Origin: Eremophila alpestris peregrina
Lineage: Eukaryota > Chordata > Aves > Passeriformes > Alaudidae
Length of the DNA stretch: 64,000 nt
Direction: 5' to 3'
NCBI GenBank assembly: GCA_009792885.1
Contig: WMCF01000056.1
Location: 4,250,338 to 4,314,337 of the forward strand
Shown: one piece after another, positions 41,421 to 56,400 of the stretch
Position numbering within the stretch: the first letter of the stretch is position 1
Layout of the letters: the number at the start of each line of letters is the position of its first letter
Translations under genes and position numbers: made by a program
Notes under the pieces: generated by a model
The model's input: the letters and a program-made list of their open reading frames with translations, nothing else
What the model was told of the DNA's origin: nothing
Databases searched by the model: none

Positions 41421-44400
41421 CCCTGCCGTGCCTCTCCCTTGCCCGTGTCCCCCTCCCCGCACACGCCACCCCGTGTCCCCGTGTCACACAGGAGCGGTTG
41501 AGCGTCCCCTTTAGAATGAGTCCCAACGCTGTGCCCCTCAGCGCTCCATGACACCGATATTTACATCTGTCCCTTCCCTGCTGTCCCCTGGCCCGGTCCC
41601 CCCAGATCTGCAGTTTCTCAAGTTTCCCGGGAGCAGCTGGAGCCCCGTGTCTCTCCCCACTCCGTCACCGGGGCTCAGCCACGACCAGTGCAGTGCCCAG
41701 TAACACCAGTTGGGCCGGTGCCTGTGTGAATAACTCCCCTTGGAAGGTCTCATCCACCCTCCTGACGGTCTAATTCTATCTCTGAGGTCAGAGCTTTGGC
41801 CAAAGGTGCTTTCCTTGGAGCCAACTCCTGCCAAGAGCCTGGAGTGTTGGAATGATTCCCCCCATGCTCACAGACACCTCCCAGTGCTGCCCCAGAGCTG
41901 CTCTCCCTCCTGTTTCCAGGCCCTGTGGAAGATGGGAACAGGAGGGAGGAGTGGGAGACATGAGGCTGGGGGCTCAGGGTGGGCTCTGTCCCCCCTCCCT
42001 GACTCGGTGTTCCCTCATTCTCAGATTATCCGTGTGCAGTCGCCAGAGGGAGTGAAGAGAATCACGGCCACAAAGAGAGAAACGGTGGCAACGTTCCTCA
42101 AAAAGGTACCCCAGGATCCACAGGGCCTTCCCATGGGATGGGGCAGGGCCCCTGTGGCTCTATCCCATGAGAGATCCGTGTTTAACACCCCTGGCAGCAG
42201 TGAGGGACAGCATTCCATGTGGAAAAACATATTTTGATTGGTGTACCTTGTGTTGTTCCAGAGGGAAAACCACAAATTTACAGAAAAAAAACTCCCTCAG
42301 CTTTTCTGCTGGGGCTTCCGGGGGTGGGAACTTTCCTGGGAAGGACTTTTTGGGGTTCTCCCAAAGGAGTGGCAGCTTGGAAGCAGAAGGGGAGCTGTGG
42401 GATGGTCAAACCTGCTGCTCCAGGCAGGTTCCAGGCTGGCTCAGCTGCTGGATTTGGGCTTGGAGTATCATTTGGATGTGCTATGCGTGCTCCTGGTTTT
42501 CCACTGTGGATTTGGACAGAGCCAGGGAGAGGTGGAGTGAGATCTCAGGAGCCCCTGGGCTCTCCTGGGAGGGGATGAGGGGAACACAACGGGTGGGAGC
42601 TCTCAGGGTGGGGCTGGCTCTGTGTCCTTCAGGAGTGAGCAGTTCTCCCTTTGCTTCCCTCCTGGAATTCCTCTGAAACCCTGGAACTGGGGGTTCTTTG
42701 CTGCATGAGGTGTATTCCTGAAGGGAAGGGAATGGGAGCAGGTGGAAACCTTCCCTTTGTGAGTCACAGCTTTGTCTGGAGCTGTGGCCCAGACAGGACA
42801 GCATTCCCTGACAGCATTCCCACCTGGCCAGGAAAAATCCTGATGTTTTTCAGGCCTGGCTCAGGGACACTCCCTGCAGCCTCTGAGCAGCCTCAGCCAA
42901 GGCAAGAGAAGCTTCTAGGATCTCTGGAGCCTGTGCAGAACAGAGCTGCTGCTTTCCAGGGCTCAGGTTACCCGAGGGAACAATCAGGCTGGAAAACACC
43001 TCCTGCCAGGACAAAAGCAACTGGAATTGCCTGTTGATCTGGGGAAGGCTCTGTCCTCTGGCTGAGCTGGAGCAGAGACCTGTTTGCGTTTATTTCCTGC
43101 TGCAGGCTTTGCTTAGAAGAGGAAAGTGGGAATTTTTCCCACCTGAGGTCTGTGTTGTATCTAAATCCAGGTCTGTCCTACCTTTGCTGTGGATTTTGAT
43201 GCTGGAATGTTCACCCAGGGGCTGGGTTTGGTGTTCAGGGGGACAGCTGTAATTAGAGAGGTGTCAGATTGCTGCTTCCATATGAGGAATTAACCTGGAT
43301 CTGCTCCAGAAGTAAAATAAAGGGCTGGAGAATCCTCTCTCCTGTGGCACATCCTGGGGAAAAGTACCCAAAAAAGTCACTCTGGGTGTGCTCAGGATCA
43401 GGAATTAGCTCAAACCTGCTGTTCATGTGTTGTGGGGTTTGTCTGTTCCCAAAAATGGAATTCTGTGGCCTGAGGAGCAGGAGCTGATCCCTGTGAAAGG
43501 GTCCCATTCAAAGGGATCACTCAGTGCTGCAAATCACAGCCAAGCTGACAGGGAAAAAACCTGCTTTTCATGGCTGTGCTCATGTGACAGCTCTTTGTGG
43601 CTCATCAGATTTGTCCTGTGGGCAGGATCCCGTCCCTGACTCCGACCAAAGCCATGGGGATTGTTTTTATTAATAAAAATAAAAGCCTTTCAATTCAGAA
43701 TTGAGGGCAAAACCTGGTAAATGGACAAACTTTAAACACCACTTTTAAACTGATGAATTTCTCAAGGGGCCAAATGTGCAAATTATTTGTGCTGGGAAGA
43801 GGTGCTTGAGTGATTCCAAGTAAACCAGACTGAATCTGAGCTGGGAAAACCTGCCTGGGGACTGAGGGGTGGCTGTTGTGGGAGTGAATTCCATGAGACA
43901 GAGGAGAAAAGGGGGGAAAACTGGACAGAGCAGCAGGAAGAGGTTGAGTGAAGCAGATGGAAGGTGAGAATGGAGCTAAGGGCAAAAGATCCACAGAGGT
44001 GAAAGTGTGGATTGTGGAATTCTGATCACATGAGGATGGGAATGGCTTGGTGTTGTGTGCTGGTGCAGCTGGAGCAAGAAAACTGGGATCATGGAGAAGT
44101 TTCCTCCTCCAGTCATGCAGAGCTTGTCTGGCTGTTGTTGAAATGCTGCATTTGTTTGTGTGAGGCACAGACAGTTCTGGTTAAGTTGTTCCAGCTCCTG
44201 CTTTAATCCATGGCTTGTTTTTCCAGCTGTTTCCATCTCTTGTTATCCCGAGCTTGGGAATGGGGGTGAATTGAGCTGAATTTCTGGAGGAGAAGTTCTC
44301 TGGGAGTAGCTCTGGCTCTGAACCCCTTTCAGGAGGCTCACACCTTGTCCCTTTTCCCTGTGCTCCAGGTTGCCAAGGAGTTTGGGTTCAGGAATAATGG

Positions 44401-47400
44401 CTTTTCTGTCTACACCAACCGGAACAGGACTGGGGAGATCACGGCAGCACAGAACAAATCCCTCAACCTGCTCAAGATCAAGTGAGTCCTCACCAGGAGA
44501 GGGGCTCTGCCTGGAGCTTCCAGAATGGGAAAAGTCACATCCCAGCAGCCCCCAGCTTCCAGTGTCATTCTGGGATTGGGGTGGAGGGCTTTGGTGGCTG
44601 TGCTGGGATGGGGGGTCACAGTGACACGGGAGAGGTGGTGGCTGCTGCTCCTTGGGTCACTCCTTGGGGTGTGCTGTGGGGAGGCTTCATCCTGGATTTC
44701 CCTCCCTAATCCCTGCTTCTACCTTGTTTGTCCCAGCTTTCCCAGACTCATCCCCATTTTCCCTCTCTCATCCCCAGCTTTCCCTGCCTTATCCCTCCAC
44801 TTACCCTCCTATTTTATCCCTGTCTTCCCTCCCACTTGCCTGCTTTCCCTACTTTCCCTACCTCATCGCAGCTTTCTCTCCCACATCCTTGTTTTCACTC
44901 CTTCATCCCAATTCCCTCCTCCATATTTTCCCCTCAGCTTTGTCTGCTGATGGAAGGATTTGCATTTATTGCAAATAAAAGCAGGAAAGAGGTGGCTCAC
45001 GGAGCAGCTTCTGCCACCTCTGCTGGTCTGGTTGGAATTTGTGCCACATTCCATGGAATTTGGCTGCCTGCTGGGAGGCACCTGCAGCTTCCTGGGTGTT
45101 GTCTCCCACAGCTCCTACTACCCATGTGCTGTTTCCCACCCTGCAGGCACGGGGATATGCTGTTCCTGTATCCCTCCAGCCCTGCTGGCTCCTCCTCAGA
45201 GACCATGGACACCTCTGGCTCCCAAAATTCCCGGCCTGGGGGGGCTCCCCAGGTGGTGGAAGATGAGATTGACCAGTACCTGATCAAGCAGGATGGGAAG
45301 ATTTACAGGAACCGAGACCAGCAGCTGTAAGTGGGGCTGGGTCCTGTTCCTGCCCATGGGTCTGGGTCTCACCAGAGCCTGCAATGTCATGGCCCAGCCC
45401 AGCAGTCAGGAAATTACTGTGGGAACTCCATCCTGAGTGCCCTGGGGATATCTCTAGGGAAAACAGCCCCTGATGTTGTCCTGGGAGGTTCAGTGGAGCC
45501 CTGCTGAGCCCAGGGAGGAAGCAGATGCCCAGATGCCAGGGATTTTGGCAGGAAGGACTCACTCAGAGCAATCATTGTTCTGGTGGAGGAGACCCTGGTG
45601 CTTGTGCTCCTGGGTTTTGTGCTGCTAAAGCACATTGAATTCTTTAGGTTAGAATGAACCTAAAGATTCTGCATGCTGCCTGGGCAGAGCTAGATGGGGA
45701 AATGGGAAGGAATTCTTCCTGGGAGGATGGGGAGGCCTTGGCACAGGGTGCCCAGTGCAGCTGTGGCTGCCCCTAGAAGTGTCCAAGGCCAGGTTGGAAA
45801 AGGCTTGGAGCAACCTGGGATCGTGGAAGGTGTCCCTGCCCATGGCAGAGATGGAATGGGATGAGCTTTAAGGTCCCTCCCAACCCAAATCATTCCAGGA
45901 TTTGCTGTCCCAAGCAGGAGCACTCTGTGCCTTCAGATTCAGCCACTCCTCATAAAGGAAAATGTGGAAGTGGAGGGAAGGAGTGGAAGTATCCAGTGGC
46001 AGAGGTTTGGAAGTGGGACTTGGGTCTCTGCCTGCTCTGGCTTCCCTTTATCACGTGTCTGCCTGACCTCTCCATGAAACCAGGGAGTCCCTTTTGCTCA
46101 CAAAAATGCACCAAAGTCCAACTTCCCAAAGCTCTTCCATGCAAGAGGCTTAGGGAAACAAAGCAGCTTCTCTTTGTGTAAAAATAACACAGCAACGAGT
46201 TAAACCCACCCAAAATTTGCTCAGAGGGTGCTGCTAAAACATCCTCTGCTGGGAGGGGGCTTTTATTGCTCAGTGTTAATGACCCAGCTGGGTCCTGGCC
46301 TGATCTCTGCACTTGGGCTGGAACCCTCTGGAATAAGACTCCTGAAAAGGTTTTAGGGAAAATTCTAAAGGCAGAAATTCCTGCTAAAACAGAATGATTT
46401 GCCCTTCCCCTTGGGGTTGTTCTCCACCTGGTTTATCTTCAGTGCTGCAGCAATGAGGAAGTTTGTGGAAAATCCTCCCTGACCTTCCCAGCTGACCATA
46501 AATGATGGGATGTCACATCACTGGAGCAATAAAGGCAAACCCACCACTCTGTGGCAGAAATGTTGCCTTGAACTTGCCCACATTTTTCAGAGGAATTGAT
46601 GGAGCTGTTCCTAGCAGGGAGCCGAGGCCCAGGGGAGGGTGTTGAGGATAAAAGGAGTTGTCTGGGCTGGTTCCTGGCTTTGGGAGTGTGGATCAATATC
46701 TGAGTGCTTTAGCAGCACTTAACTCTCCTTTCTGTACATTATCTGCCACAAAACCACCTTAAAAAAAGCTCTTGCAACTGGATCCCATCCTTTGTTTCCA
46801 CAGCCCAACCTCACTGCTCCTCTCCTGGGCCCTTCCTTTGGAAACCAGCACTGACCTGGTGCTGGGGATGTTTTCTTGTTGGTTTAGGGTTTTGTTTTTT
46901 TTTCAAGCAATCACCACAAAAGGAGATGTTTTCTCCTCTGTAACTCTACCCAGCAGGACTTTATCTGCCTGATAAACACACACTTCCCTGGTTGTTCCTG
47001 CCCTGCCTGATAAAGGATGAACATTTGGAGTGGCTTTTTGTTAAAATCACCCTGCCACGTGGGGGGTGGAGAATTGCTCAGAGCTGGTGTAGATCTCCCA
47101 CACCAAACTTAATCCAGAGAAAAGTTTACAGGCTGATTTTTCCATGATGGAATCAGATTTATTCCTCCTTTAATTTCCAGCTGAAATGAGATTTAACCCC
47201 AGTTCTCTCTCTCTCTGCCCAGGTGTCGCCATGGCCCCTTGGGCAAATGTGTGCACTGTGTCCCACTGGAGGTAAGAGGCCCAGGAAGGTGCTACAGACT
47301 CACCCCAGTTCCTCCCAGGAGGAGCACTTTTCCTAGGAATGCTGCCTGCCAAGAGGTGGCAGCTCCAGGCTGGAATCCTGCCATGCACTGCCAGAGCTGC

Positions 47401-50400
47401 TGGTTCTGGGATCACTGAAGCTCGAGGCCTTTGTACCCCCAGGCTGACCCTGGTTAAAGCTGGTTTTCTGCAGTAATGAGTTTAACAGAAAGTGCTTCAA
47501 GAAAGCTCCATTCTCTCTCAGTCTTCAGTTTTCCCTAGATTTTCCTGGTTTTGTCCCCTCTCTCCTGGATCCCAGCACTTCCCAGTTTAACCACCTGGCA
47601 CAGGGTGCCCAGAGCAGCTGTGGCTGTCCCATCCCTGGAAGTGTCCAAGGCCAGGTTGGACAGGGCTTGGAGCAGCCTGGGATAGGGGAAGGTTCTCTGC
47701 CCATGGCAGGGGGTGGAATGGGATGAGCTTTAAAGCCTCTCCCAGCCCAAACCATTCCATGATTATCCAGCTGAAGCAGCTTTAATGACACCTCCAAACA
47801 TGCTGGGCTGTGTCATTTATAGCACAAAGCAGCAGCCACCCCTCCAGAGGGGATCCTGGCTGTTCCTAGATGGCTGTTCTCCTCTGCTGGAAGTCCTTGG
47901 CCGCATTGGAACAGCTGGGCCTGTTGTTTGTTTTTAGATATTGAAAGGAAAAATCTTTTTGCTGCTGAGATTCTGATTTGTGGGGCCGATCTGTTCCTGG
48001 AGCAGGAGGCCACCATAAAACTCCCCGTTGTAAAGCTCCACTGTTTGCATCCCAGTAGTAGCTGCCTTGAAAATGAGCCTGAATTTCCTTGATTGCTTCC
48101 ACATTGGCAGGGTTGAGCGTGGAACATGCATTTGCTGAGGGATCAGGGTGTTATCAGACAGGTGTGTGACCTGGCTCTGCTCTGTGCCGTGTTTTTGGCA
48201 GCCCTTCGATGAGGATTATTTGAACCATCTGGAGCCTCCTGTGAAGCACATGTCATTCCATGCCTACATCAGGAAGCTGACTGGAGGGGCAGACAAGTAA
48301 GGAAATCTCTGGGTTTAAGGGAATCTGGTTGGAGCTTGCATTTTTCTAACACTAATGAAAGTACAGGCAGATCTCAGTGTTGGACATGAGGATTGAAACG
48401 GAGGAGAAAAAAATCACTTTAAAAAGTTGAGGATAAAAGGAAAAGGCAGGAGGGAAACATTAAGTCTGTCTTTTTATTTTATTTCTATTTTTCCTTTTCC
48501 TGTGGCATTATAATTCTTTCCAGGAAAGCCTCCTGATGGGAGGCAAGGCCAGATGGAAGGAAAGAAGTTCCCTAATTACACCAAGATCCAAGCCTATTTC
48601 TCAGACTTGGTGGACATAAGTTACACAAAAGTGTAATCTTCTCCTTGCTATTCCTAAATACCACTGAGACTTTTCAGATCTCTTTGGGAGATGCAGCTCA
48701 AGTCCATGAGACTTCCATGTGAAGGGAATTTCCCTTTCCAGGAAGCCTTGTGCACATGAAAGGACGATTTGCTGTGGTGCTACAGTCTCTTACTTCCCAC
48801 ACGCTCCATAAATGATTGCTCCAGAAGCATTTACTGTGCTAACAGCAGCCTTTTCTTCCCCCTCTTCTTTTCATCCCCCTCTTCCTTCTCTTCTCCCACT
48901 TCTCATCCTTCTCTCTTTTTCTTCTCTCTCTTCTCTCTCTTCTCTCTCTTCTCTCTCTTCTCTCTCTTCTCTCTCTTCTCTCTCTTCTCTCTCTTCTCTC
49001 TCTTCTCTCTCTTCTCTCTCCTCTCTCTCNNNNNNNNNNNNNNNNNNNNNNNNNNNNNNNNNNNNNNNNNNNNNNNNNNNNNNNNNNNNNNNNNNNNNNN
49101 NNNNNNNNNNNNNNNNNNNNNNNNNNNNNNNNNNNNNNNNNNNNNNNNNNNNNNNNNNNNNNNNNNNNNNNNCTCCTCTCTCTCCTCTCTCTCTCTTCTC
49201 TCTCTCTCCCCCCCCCCTCCTCCGTCCTCTCCCAGAGGGAAGTTTGTAGCCCTGGAGAACATCAGCTGCAAGATCAAGTCGGGGTGTGAGGGACACCCTC
49301 CCTGGCCCGAGGGGATCTGCACCAAGTGCCAGCCCAGCGCAATCACCCTCAACAGACAGGTGAGAGGAGCTGGGGCACCTGCCAGGGGACCTGGCTTTTA
49401 GCTGGGAAAGGTGACTTCCAAAAAAAGCCAGCCAGGAACACAAAGCCTTCCAGGTGTCAGGGCAGTCCTGTCCAGGTCTTCAAGCCTTTCAAAATGGGCT
49501 CCAAAATGTTCTGGGTCAGAATTTCCTCCCAGCATGAGGAGTGGGCTGGCAGCACTGGTGATGAATTCTGGTGATGAATCCTACTGGTTTTCCTCATGGG
49601 ATCCAAAAGGCCATTTAGGTTCTGTTTATTTCCTCCTAAATTTCAGTGTCCTTTTCCCTGCTGAGGCCCTTGGGGTGAAGAGCCCAAGGTGCTGGGGGTG
49701 CTCCGCACTTCCCACACTCCAGGCTGAGCAGGGAGCAGTGCAGAGGGGTGGAAGCTGAGCAGAGGGGAGTGGGAGGGAGCCCCCAGCCTCCCCCAGCCCT
49801 GCTGAGCAGGAGCCAGCTCCAGAGGGGGGTGTCTGTCCTGGGATGGGACCGGAGCCAGCAGAGGACGGCCTGACGCTTGAACTTTTCAAACAGAAATACA
49901 GGCATGTTGACAACATCATGTTTGAGAACCACACAATTGCAGATCGCTTCCTAGACTTCTGGAGGAAGACAGGGAACCAACATCTGGGCTATCTGTATGG
50001 CCGGTACACGGAGCACAAAGACATCCCGCTGGGAATCCGGGCCGAGGTGGCAGCCATCTATGAACCCCCCCAGGTGAGACCCTCAGTGGCCACTCAGCAT
50101 TGGGGAACACACAAACACTTGTAGTTTGGAAAGCCTCACACAGTATTTTCCACAAGGAAAAGTGTCCTGAGAAAAGGTGAGACCCAGAGCCCACAGTGCC
50201 GACTGAGAATCAGGGAGCACACAAACACCTTTTTAGTTTGGTATTTCCAGCTGCAGCTCTCCAAGGAAAATTGTCCTGAGGAAAACAGGACACGGTTTAT
50301 TTCCTTAACATCACCATCCATTGCAGCCACAGTAAGAATTTTAAACCCCAGTTTTGCTTTTTGTTGTTTTTTAACCTCGGATGATTTAAATCCAGGGTGG

Positions 50401-53400
50401 CTGTAACAGCACATTGCACTTCTAATCTTGCCTTGATTCCTGGCTTTCCAGCAGATTCTGTGCTAGGAAAAAACAGTTGCAGCCCTTCCTTCAGTTCCTT
50501 ACCAGCTCTCTGGGAAAATTAAAGCAGTTTAATTAGATAGAATGAAGTCTAAATGATTGAAGATGAAATGATGGGGAGGCTGAGGATGGGTTTGGCTGGA
50601 GCAGTGAATCCCCACTAGGTGGGGCACGGCACCACTCCTCAGCCCAGTGCTCCTCGTGTATTTCCTTCCTCCTCATGGTTTCTGCTCAGCTGCCAAGCAA
50701 AATCCAACAGATTGCCAGTGGAAAAGGAGCAAATGGATCCTTCGGAGTATGGCTTGAGAGCAGAGTGGCACAGGTCTCTGGGGTGACACCAGCCTGTGAT
50801 GATGCCTGAGGGGAAGCCCTGCTCCCACCCTCTGCCTCACTGCCTACAGTAGCTGTACTGGTTTTTCCCCAGTTGTGTGTCACTAACCGGTGTCTCTTTG
50901 CTGCAGATTGGCACCCAGAACAGCCTGGAGATCCTGGAGGATCCCAAAGCCGAGGTTGTGGATGAGATCGCGGCAAAGCTCGGCCTGAGGAAGGTCAGGA
51001 TGTGTCAGATCTCCTGTGTCTGTGTGTGGCACAAAAGTGATCAGTAATTCTCTCCAGCTCCATGGGGTTATCCAAGATCCTCTAGGTTACCTAAATCGTG
51101 CCAAAGTGTCAGCAGCTGTTACGTTTTTAGGTCTGAAACCCAAATCCAGAGGGTTTTCCTGAGCACAGGCCCCTCACAGGACTGTGTGGCTGCAGTAGCA
51201 GGGGCAAAGCAGCACAAACTCCATCTTCCCTTTCTTTCCCCTGCAACAGGAGCCATTCCTGGGAGCATCTCCCTGACAAGTGCTAATTTGGCCCAGATGG
51301 AACTGGAGTTGCCTCTGTGCTTAGTTTCCAGGAGCAGGGGTTGCCCTTGGATTGTGTTCCCCTCCAGTGGTGTGTGGGGTTGGGGGTGCGGGTCCCCCTC
51401 AGTTCCAGCCTGCAGTGATGCCATCAGGATTCCCTGATTTCCTGCCATCCCTCCAACCTAAGCTGGTGTTTTCCTGTTTGGGAGCAGTTGTTGGTATGGT
51501 GGGAATGCTAGGAATGGGATGTACACAAACAAGATTTGACTTGCTGGAGAAAACCTGCCTGGAAGAAGGCTCAGTGCAGACTGTAAACATCTGGGGAGGG
51601 CTTTGTTCTCCCAGATAAGATCCCACCCCTTGCCAGAGGCTGGAGCAAAACTCTGTGTGTTATTTATTTCCACGTTCTCCCATCAGATATTTTTAATCCA
51701 TGGGAGTTAACACATCACCAAGTGCTGGGTGCAGGGTTTGGTCTTCCTGGGCTTCAGGGGGAGTTGGGATCAGTTCTACCTTGGAAGGGTTAATGCTGTG
51801 GGAGCTGGGATTGGCACCTGGTGGAGAGGGATCATGCCAAGGTGTGTGTCCATGTTACACCTCTGTGGAAGGATTGATCCCAGAGTGTTTGGACACATAG
51901 TGCACGTGTGTGAAAGGATTCACTCCAAGGTGTGTTTGCACCACAAAAAGCAGGAATGTGCTTTCTGGGGCCAGTTTAGAAGGAATCACACTCCAGTATT
52001 GAGCTTTTTCTTAACCAGTGCATGCAAGGTTCAAACTGGGATTGTATGAGAGGTTCAGACTGGGGCCACAGGAGCTGCTCTGTCACCTACAGGCACCAGA
52101 TCCTGCTCCAAACTTTCCGCAGGAAATGCTGGGGGTGGGAGCAGGTGGTGCCACAGAGGCCTCTTGCAGCCTCCAGATCTTTCCATGCAGAAATATTCCA
52201 TAGTGAAACCTAATGCTGCAGGTGCCCTGGCTGGCCAGCTGGCATGCTGCTGCTCCTGGAAATGGGATTCCAAGGAGCCCAGCACAGCTGGGAGAGCCAT
52301 TCCCTGCCTGCAGTGTGCACAGGGCTGAGAGGAGCCAAGAACATCGTGTCCTGTGAGCAGAAAATGGCTCTTCTGGTTTCCTCTTTCGTTCTGGGCTTTT
52401 TTTTTGGTCCTTTTTTTCCTTAAAGCAACATTCTCCATCCCCCTTTGTAGGTGGGCTGGATATTTACTGACCTGGTCTCGGAAGACACACGGAAAGGAAC
52501 CGTTCGATACAGCAGGAACAAGGTGAGATCCAGCTGTGACCTAGAGAATTACCACTGGATTCCAGCTCCTGTGCCAGGCAGCGAGCTGAGCCAGGGCTGC
52601 AGGTGGCACTGGAGTTCTTGGGAGATGGGGTTTTCCAGGCACTTCTGAAGGAAAAGGAGCTGGAACCCTTGATATGTTAGGGATTGAACTGTTTGGGAAG
52701 CAGGCAGAGCTGCTGGAGCCCTTCACTTTGAGGAAATGGTGCTCGTGGAATAGTTTGGGTGGGAAAAGACCTTAAAGCCCATCCAGTGCCACCATGGGCA
52801 GGGATAACTTTCACTATCCCTGCTCCAAGCCGTGTCCATCCTGGCCTTGGACACTTCCAGGGGCAGCCACAGCTTCTCTGGGCACCCTGTGCCAGGGCCT
52901 CACCCTGCTCACAGGGAAGAATTTCTCCCCAAAATCCCATCTATCCCTGCCCTTTTAAGGGCTAAGAAAACTCCAGGGAGTGGAGAGGGATGTGAGGGAG
53001 AAACCTAGTGAAGGCAGAGTGACTCAGAGGATGTTCCCATGGGCTGGGCTTTGTGACACATACGTGGCTCAAACTTCAACCTCCTCAGCTTCCTGTCCTT
53101 GTAAACTCAGCAATGGCCATATTTGGAAAGCGAAACTTGATTTTTCCAAAGCAAAAAAAGGTGTGTAGAGGTGGGTGGGACTGGATGTGGGACAGTCCTG
53201 AGCCAGCCCAGGGCTGGGGAACTGACAGGTCACATTCTTGTCCCGGGCTCCGCAGCAGCTTTCCACGAAAGCGTGTTTTCCTGGGGTGTTGGTCGTTTTC
53301 CTTGGCTGCAGCCCAGGGAAATAGGTCTGGGCTACGTCACCTTGTCCTCTGACTGATTGGAGTCCCTGCTCTCCCCTCAGGACACGTATTTCCTGAGTGC

Positions 53401-56400
53401 AGAGGAGTGCATCACAGCTGGCAACTTCCAGAACCAGCAGCCCAACATCTGTCGCCTCTCTCCCGATGGGCACTTTGGATCCAAGTTTGTCACAGTTGTG
53501 GCTACAGGTACAAACTGGCCCCAGCCCTCTGGGTTTCACCTGAGTTACCTCTTGTTAGTGGAAGAATATGCCAAAAATCACATGTCCTGCTCCCCATCTG
53601 TCCTATTTATCAAGGGGTTTGCTCTATTAATGAAAATACTTCCTCATTCTTGTTTTTTTCTTCTCTACAATTACTCACTCATTATTTATTTGCTTGTTTT
53701 TTACTCTACAGCTGTTTAAAGAGACTTATTTGAGGCTCAGCCCCCACCTCTGTGACCCAGAAATCACTCTCTGCCTGCAGCCAGGGCAACAACTGTTGCT
53801 CACTTTTTGTTTCAAATCCTTAAGGTCCAAATTCTGTTGCCTGGAAGCAGCAGTGCAGAACTACAACACTCCAGAGTTATGGATTAGTTCCTCCTTCAGG
53901 AGGGATCTTTACTTCTCTCATGTCGCTGTCAGGGAAACCTGACAGGGGAAAAAAAAATCTGTCAGGGAAAAAAATATTTGGAAACATTTTTTTGGCTGAG
54001 TAAAACAGAAGCTCCTGCAAAGTGCTTATGGTTAAACCCTCTGGTTTTAGCCATTTTCAGGGAGTCTCCAGAGGCACCATAGATGGGCTGGGCTGGGAGG
54101 GGGGACACTGGCATGTGCTGGGAGGGCTGGAGTGTTCCCAGTTCACTCTGTTCTTCTCCATGGGATGACACATGTCTTCATTTAAACTTTCCCTGGAGCA
54201 GAATCGCTGGTTCTGGCTCTGTTTAACACAATGAAAAAACCCTCATGACTTCCAAATAACATCCAGAGTGAAAAGTGAAAGTGGGTTGGGACATTGCCTG
54301 CCCTGAGCCTGGCTTTGTAAGGGTTCCCAGGGCCTTTTTTCAGTGAAAAAGCTCTTTTTTTAGTTAGCAGGCCCATGCCTGTACATTCCAGACTGCTAAA
54401 CACATCCATCTCTCATTAAATATAGATCTGTATCTTTCTTCATATATTTATTTATTTATTTAAATTTTCTTTTAAACAAGGTGTTTTACTGAGCAAACAC
54501 TCTGTGTTCAGGCTTTCCCCCATCCTGGTCTATGTTTAATTTCTAGGAGTGTTTGTTCTGGAGCAGTGAGTGATTGAGGTTACAGATCAAAGGGTAGAAA
54601 AGGAATATTTCCTTTTTGCTGTTCCAGCTAATTTAATTCTCCTCTGTTCAATCAGCCCAGCAGGTTCTATTTAAACACTTGAGTCCCTCTTTTTGTGCTG
54701 CAGAAACGTATTTGGATGGTTTGCCTCAACTTTGCCTTTCAGTCCTCCACATGGATTAATTCCTATTCCCTCCTGAATTCCTAGCTTTGAAAACAGTAAC
54801 GTTTTCCTACCATCTGCCTTCCTCCTCTCTTTCCAGTTGTATTCCAGTGACACATGACCTGATGTTGCTTACATTATCCAAATGAAAGCTCCAAGCATGT
54901 GATCCTTCCATGAGCCAGGCTCTTAATTCCCACTTTCCATGTCAGATTTCCACCAAACCATCCAGTACAGGCTGAGAAAACACTGTTCAGGCTTGGCATG
55001 AGCAGGTGATCTGCAGCTCAGGGATCCTTGGGGGCCACAGAAGCTGCATGCCTGAGTTCTGTTTGGAAAAGGAGGAGATACCTGCAGGGTAGTGCAGGGT
55101 GATGCTGTCAGAGCCCCCAAAAGGGCAGCTCCTTCTCCTTGGAGCTCCTGGCAGAGCATTCCTGCTGTTCCCTGGGCTCTGTGCTCTTGGCATAGTTGTG
55201 GGAATGTGTGTGGCTATAAAAATGTGGACTTTAGAGGGAATTCTTACCTAAATTCTTACCATGCAGCAGCACCAGCAGCTTCATCTCAGTGTTCATCACT
55301 GTTAGCCTTGTGTTTAATCATGGAGTCTTGGAATTCTTACAACTGGAAAAGAGCTCCAAAATCATCGAGTCCAACCTTAGTGCTGCTCTTCCAGTCGTTT
55401 CTGTTGGAATTACACCAGGGAAAATCACCCCTGTGCAGGAAGAATTTCTTCATGGGAAGGGTTGTGAGATGGATTCCCCACCCCTGGAGGCGTCCAAGGG
55501 TGTTGGCTTGGGTGGATCGGCCACAGATCCATCTTCCAACCTCAGTGATCCTGGGATCTTTAACCACCCTCTCCTCCTGCAGGTGGTCCTGACAACCAGG
55601 TGCACTTTGAGGGGTACCAGGTGTCCAACCAGTGCATGGCCCTGGTGAGGGACGAGTGCCTGCTGCCCTGCCGGGACGCGCCCGAGCTGGGCTATGCCAA
55701 GGAGTCCAGCAGCGAGCAGTACGTGCCTGATGTCTTCTACAAGGTGAGGGCTCAGGGCCTGGGCAGATCCAAGATGTGCCCCTGGATCCAAGCACTGATC
55801 CTGAGGGGCAGCAGGGAAAATGTGTATCCAGAGCGGGTCCAAAATACTCGATGTTATGGAGTTATGGAATGGTTTGGGTTGGGAGGGGCTTTAAAACTCA
55901 TCCCATTCCACCCCTGCCATGGGCAGGGGAATCTTCCACTGTTCCAGGGTGCTCCAAGCCCCGTCCAGCCTGGCCTTGGACACTTCCAGGGATGGGGCAA
56001 CCACAGCTTCTCTGGGTAAACTGTGCCAGGGCCTTATCCCCCTCACAGGGAAGAATTTCTTCCCAATATTTCATCTAACCCTGCCCTCTGGCAGTGGGAA
56101 GCCATTCCCCCTATCTTTTCACTCCGTCCTTTGTCCAGAGTCCTTCACCAGATTTTTTGGAGCCTCTTTAGGCCCTGGAAGGGACTCTCAGGTCTCCCTG
56201 AAGGCTTCTCTAAGTAAATATCTCCAGATGAATACCTTCACCTCTGGACTCACTCCAACAACTCCACGTCCTTCCAGTGCTGAGGAGCCCAGAGCTGGAG
56301 GAAGCTCTGCAGGAGGGGTCTTGGAAGGCCATGAGGTGTCAGTGCTGTCCCTGCCTGCTGCACTTTGGGGTTGGTGGTGATGGATGGAATGTCATTATTC

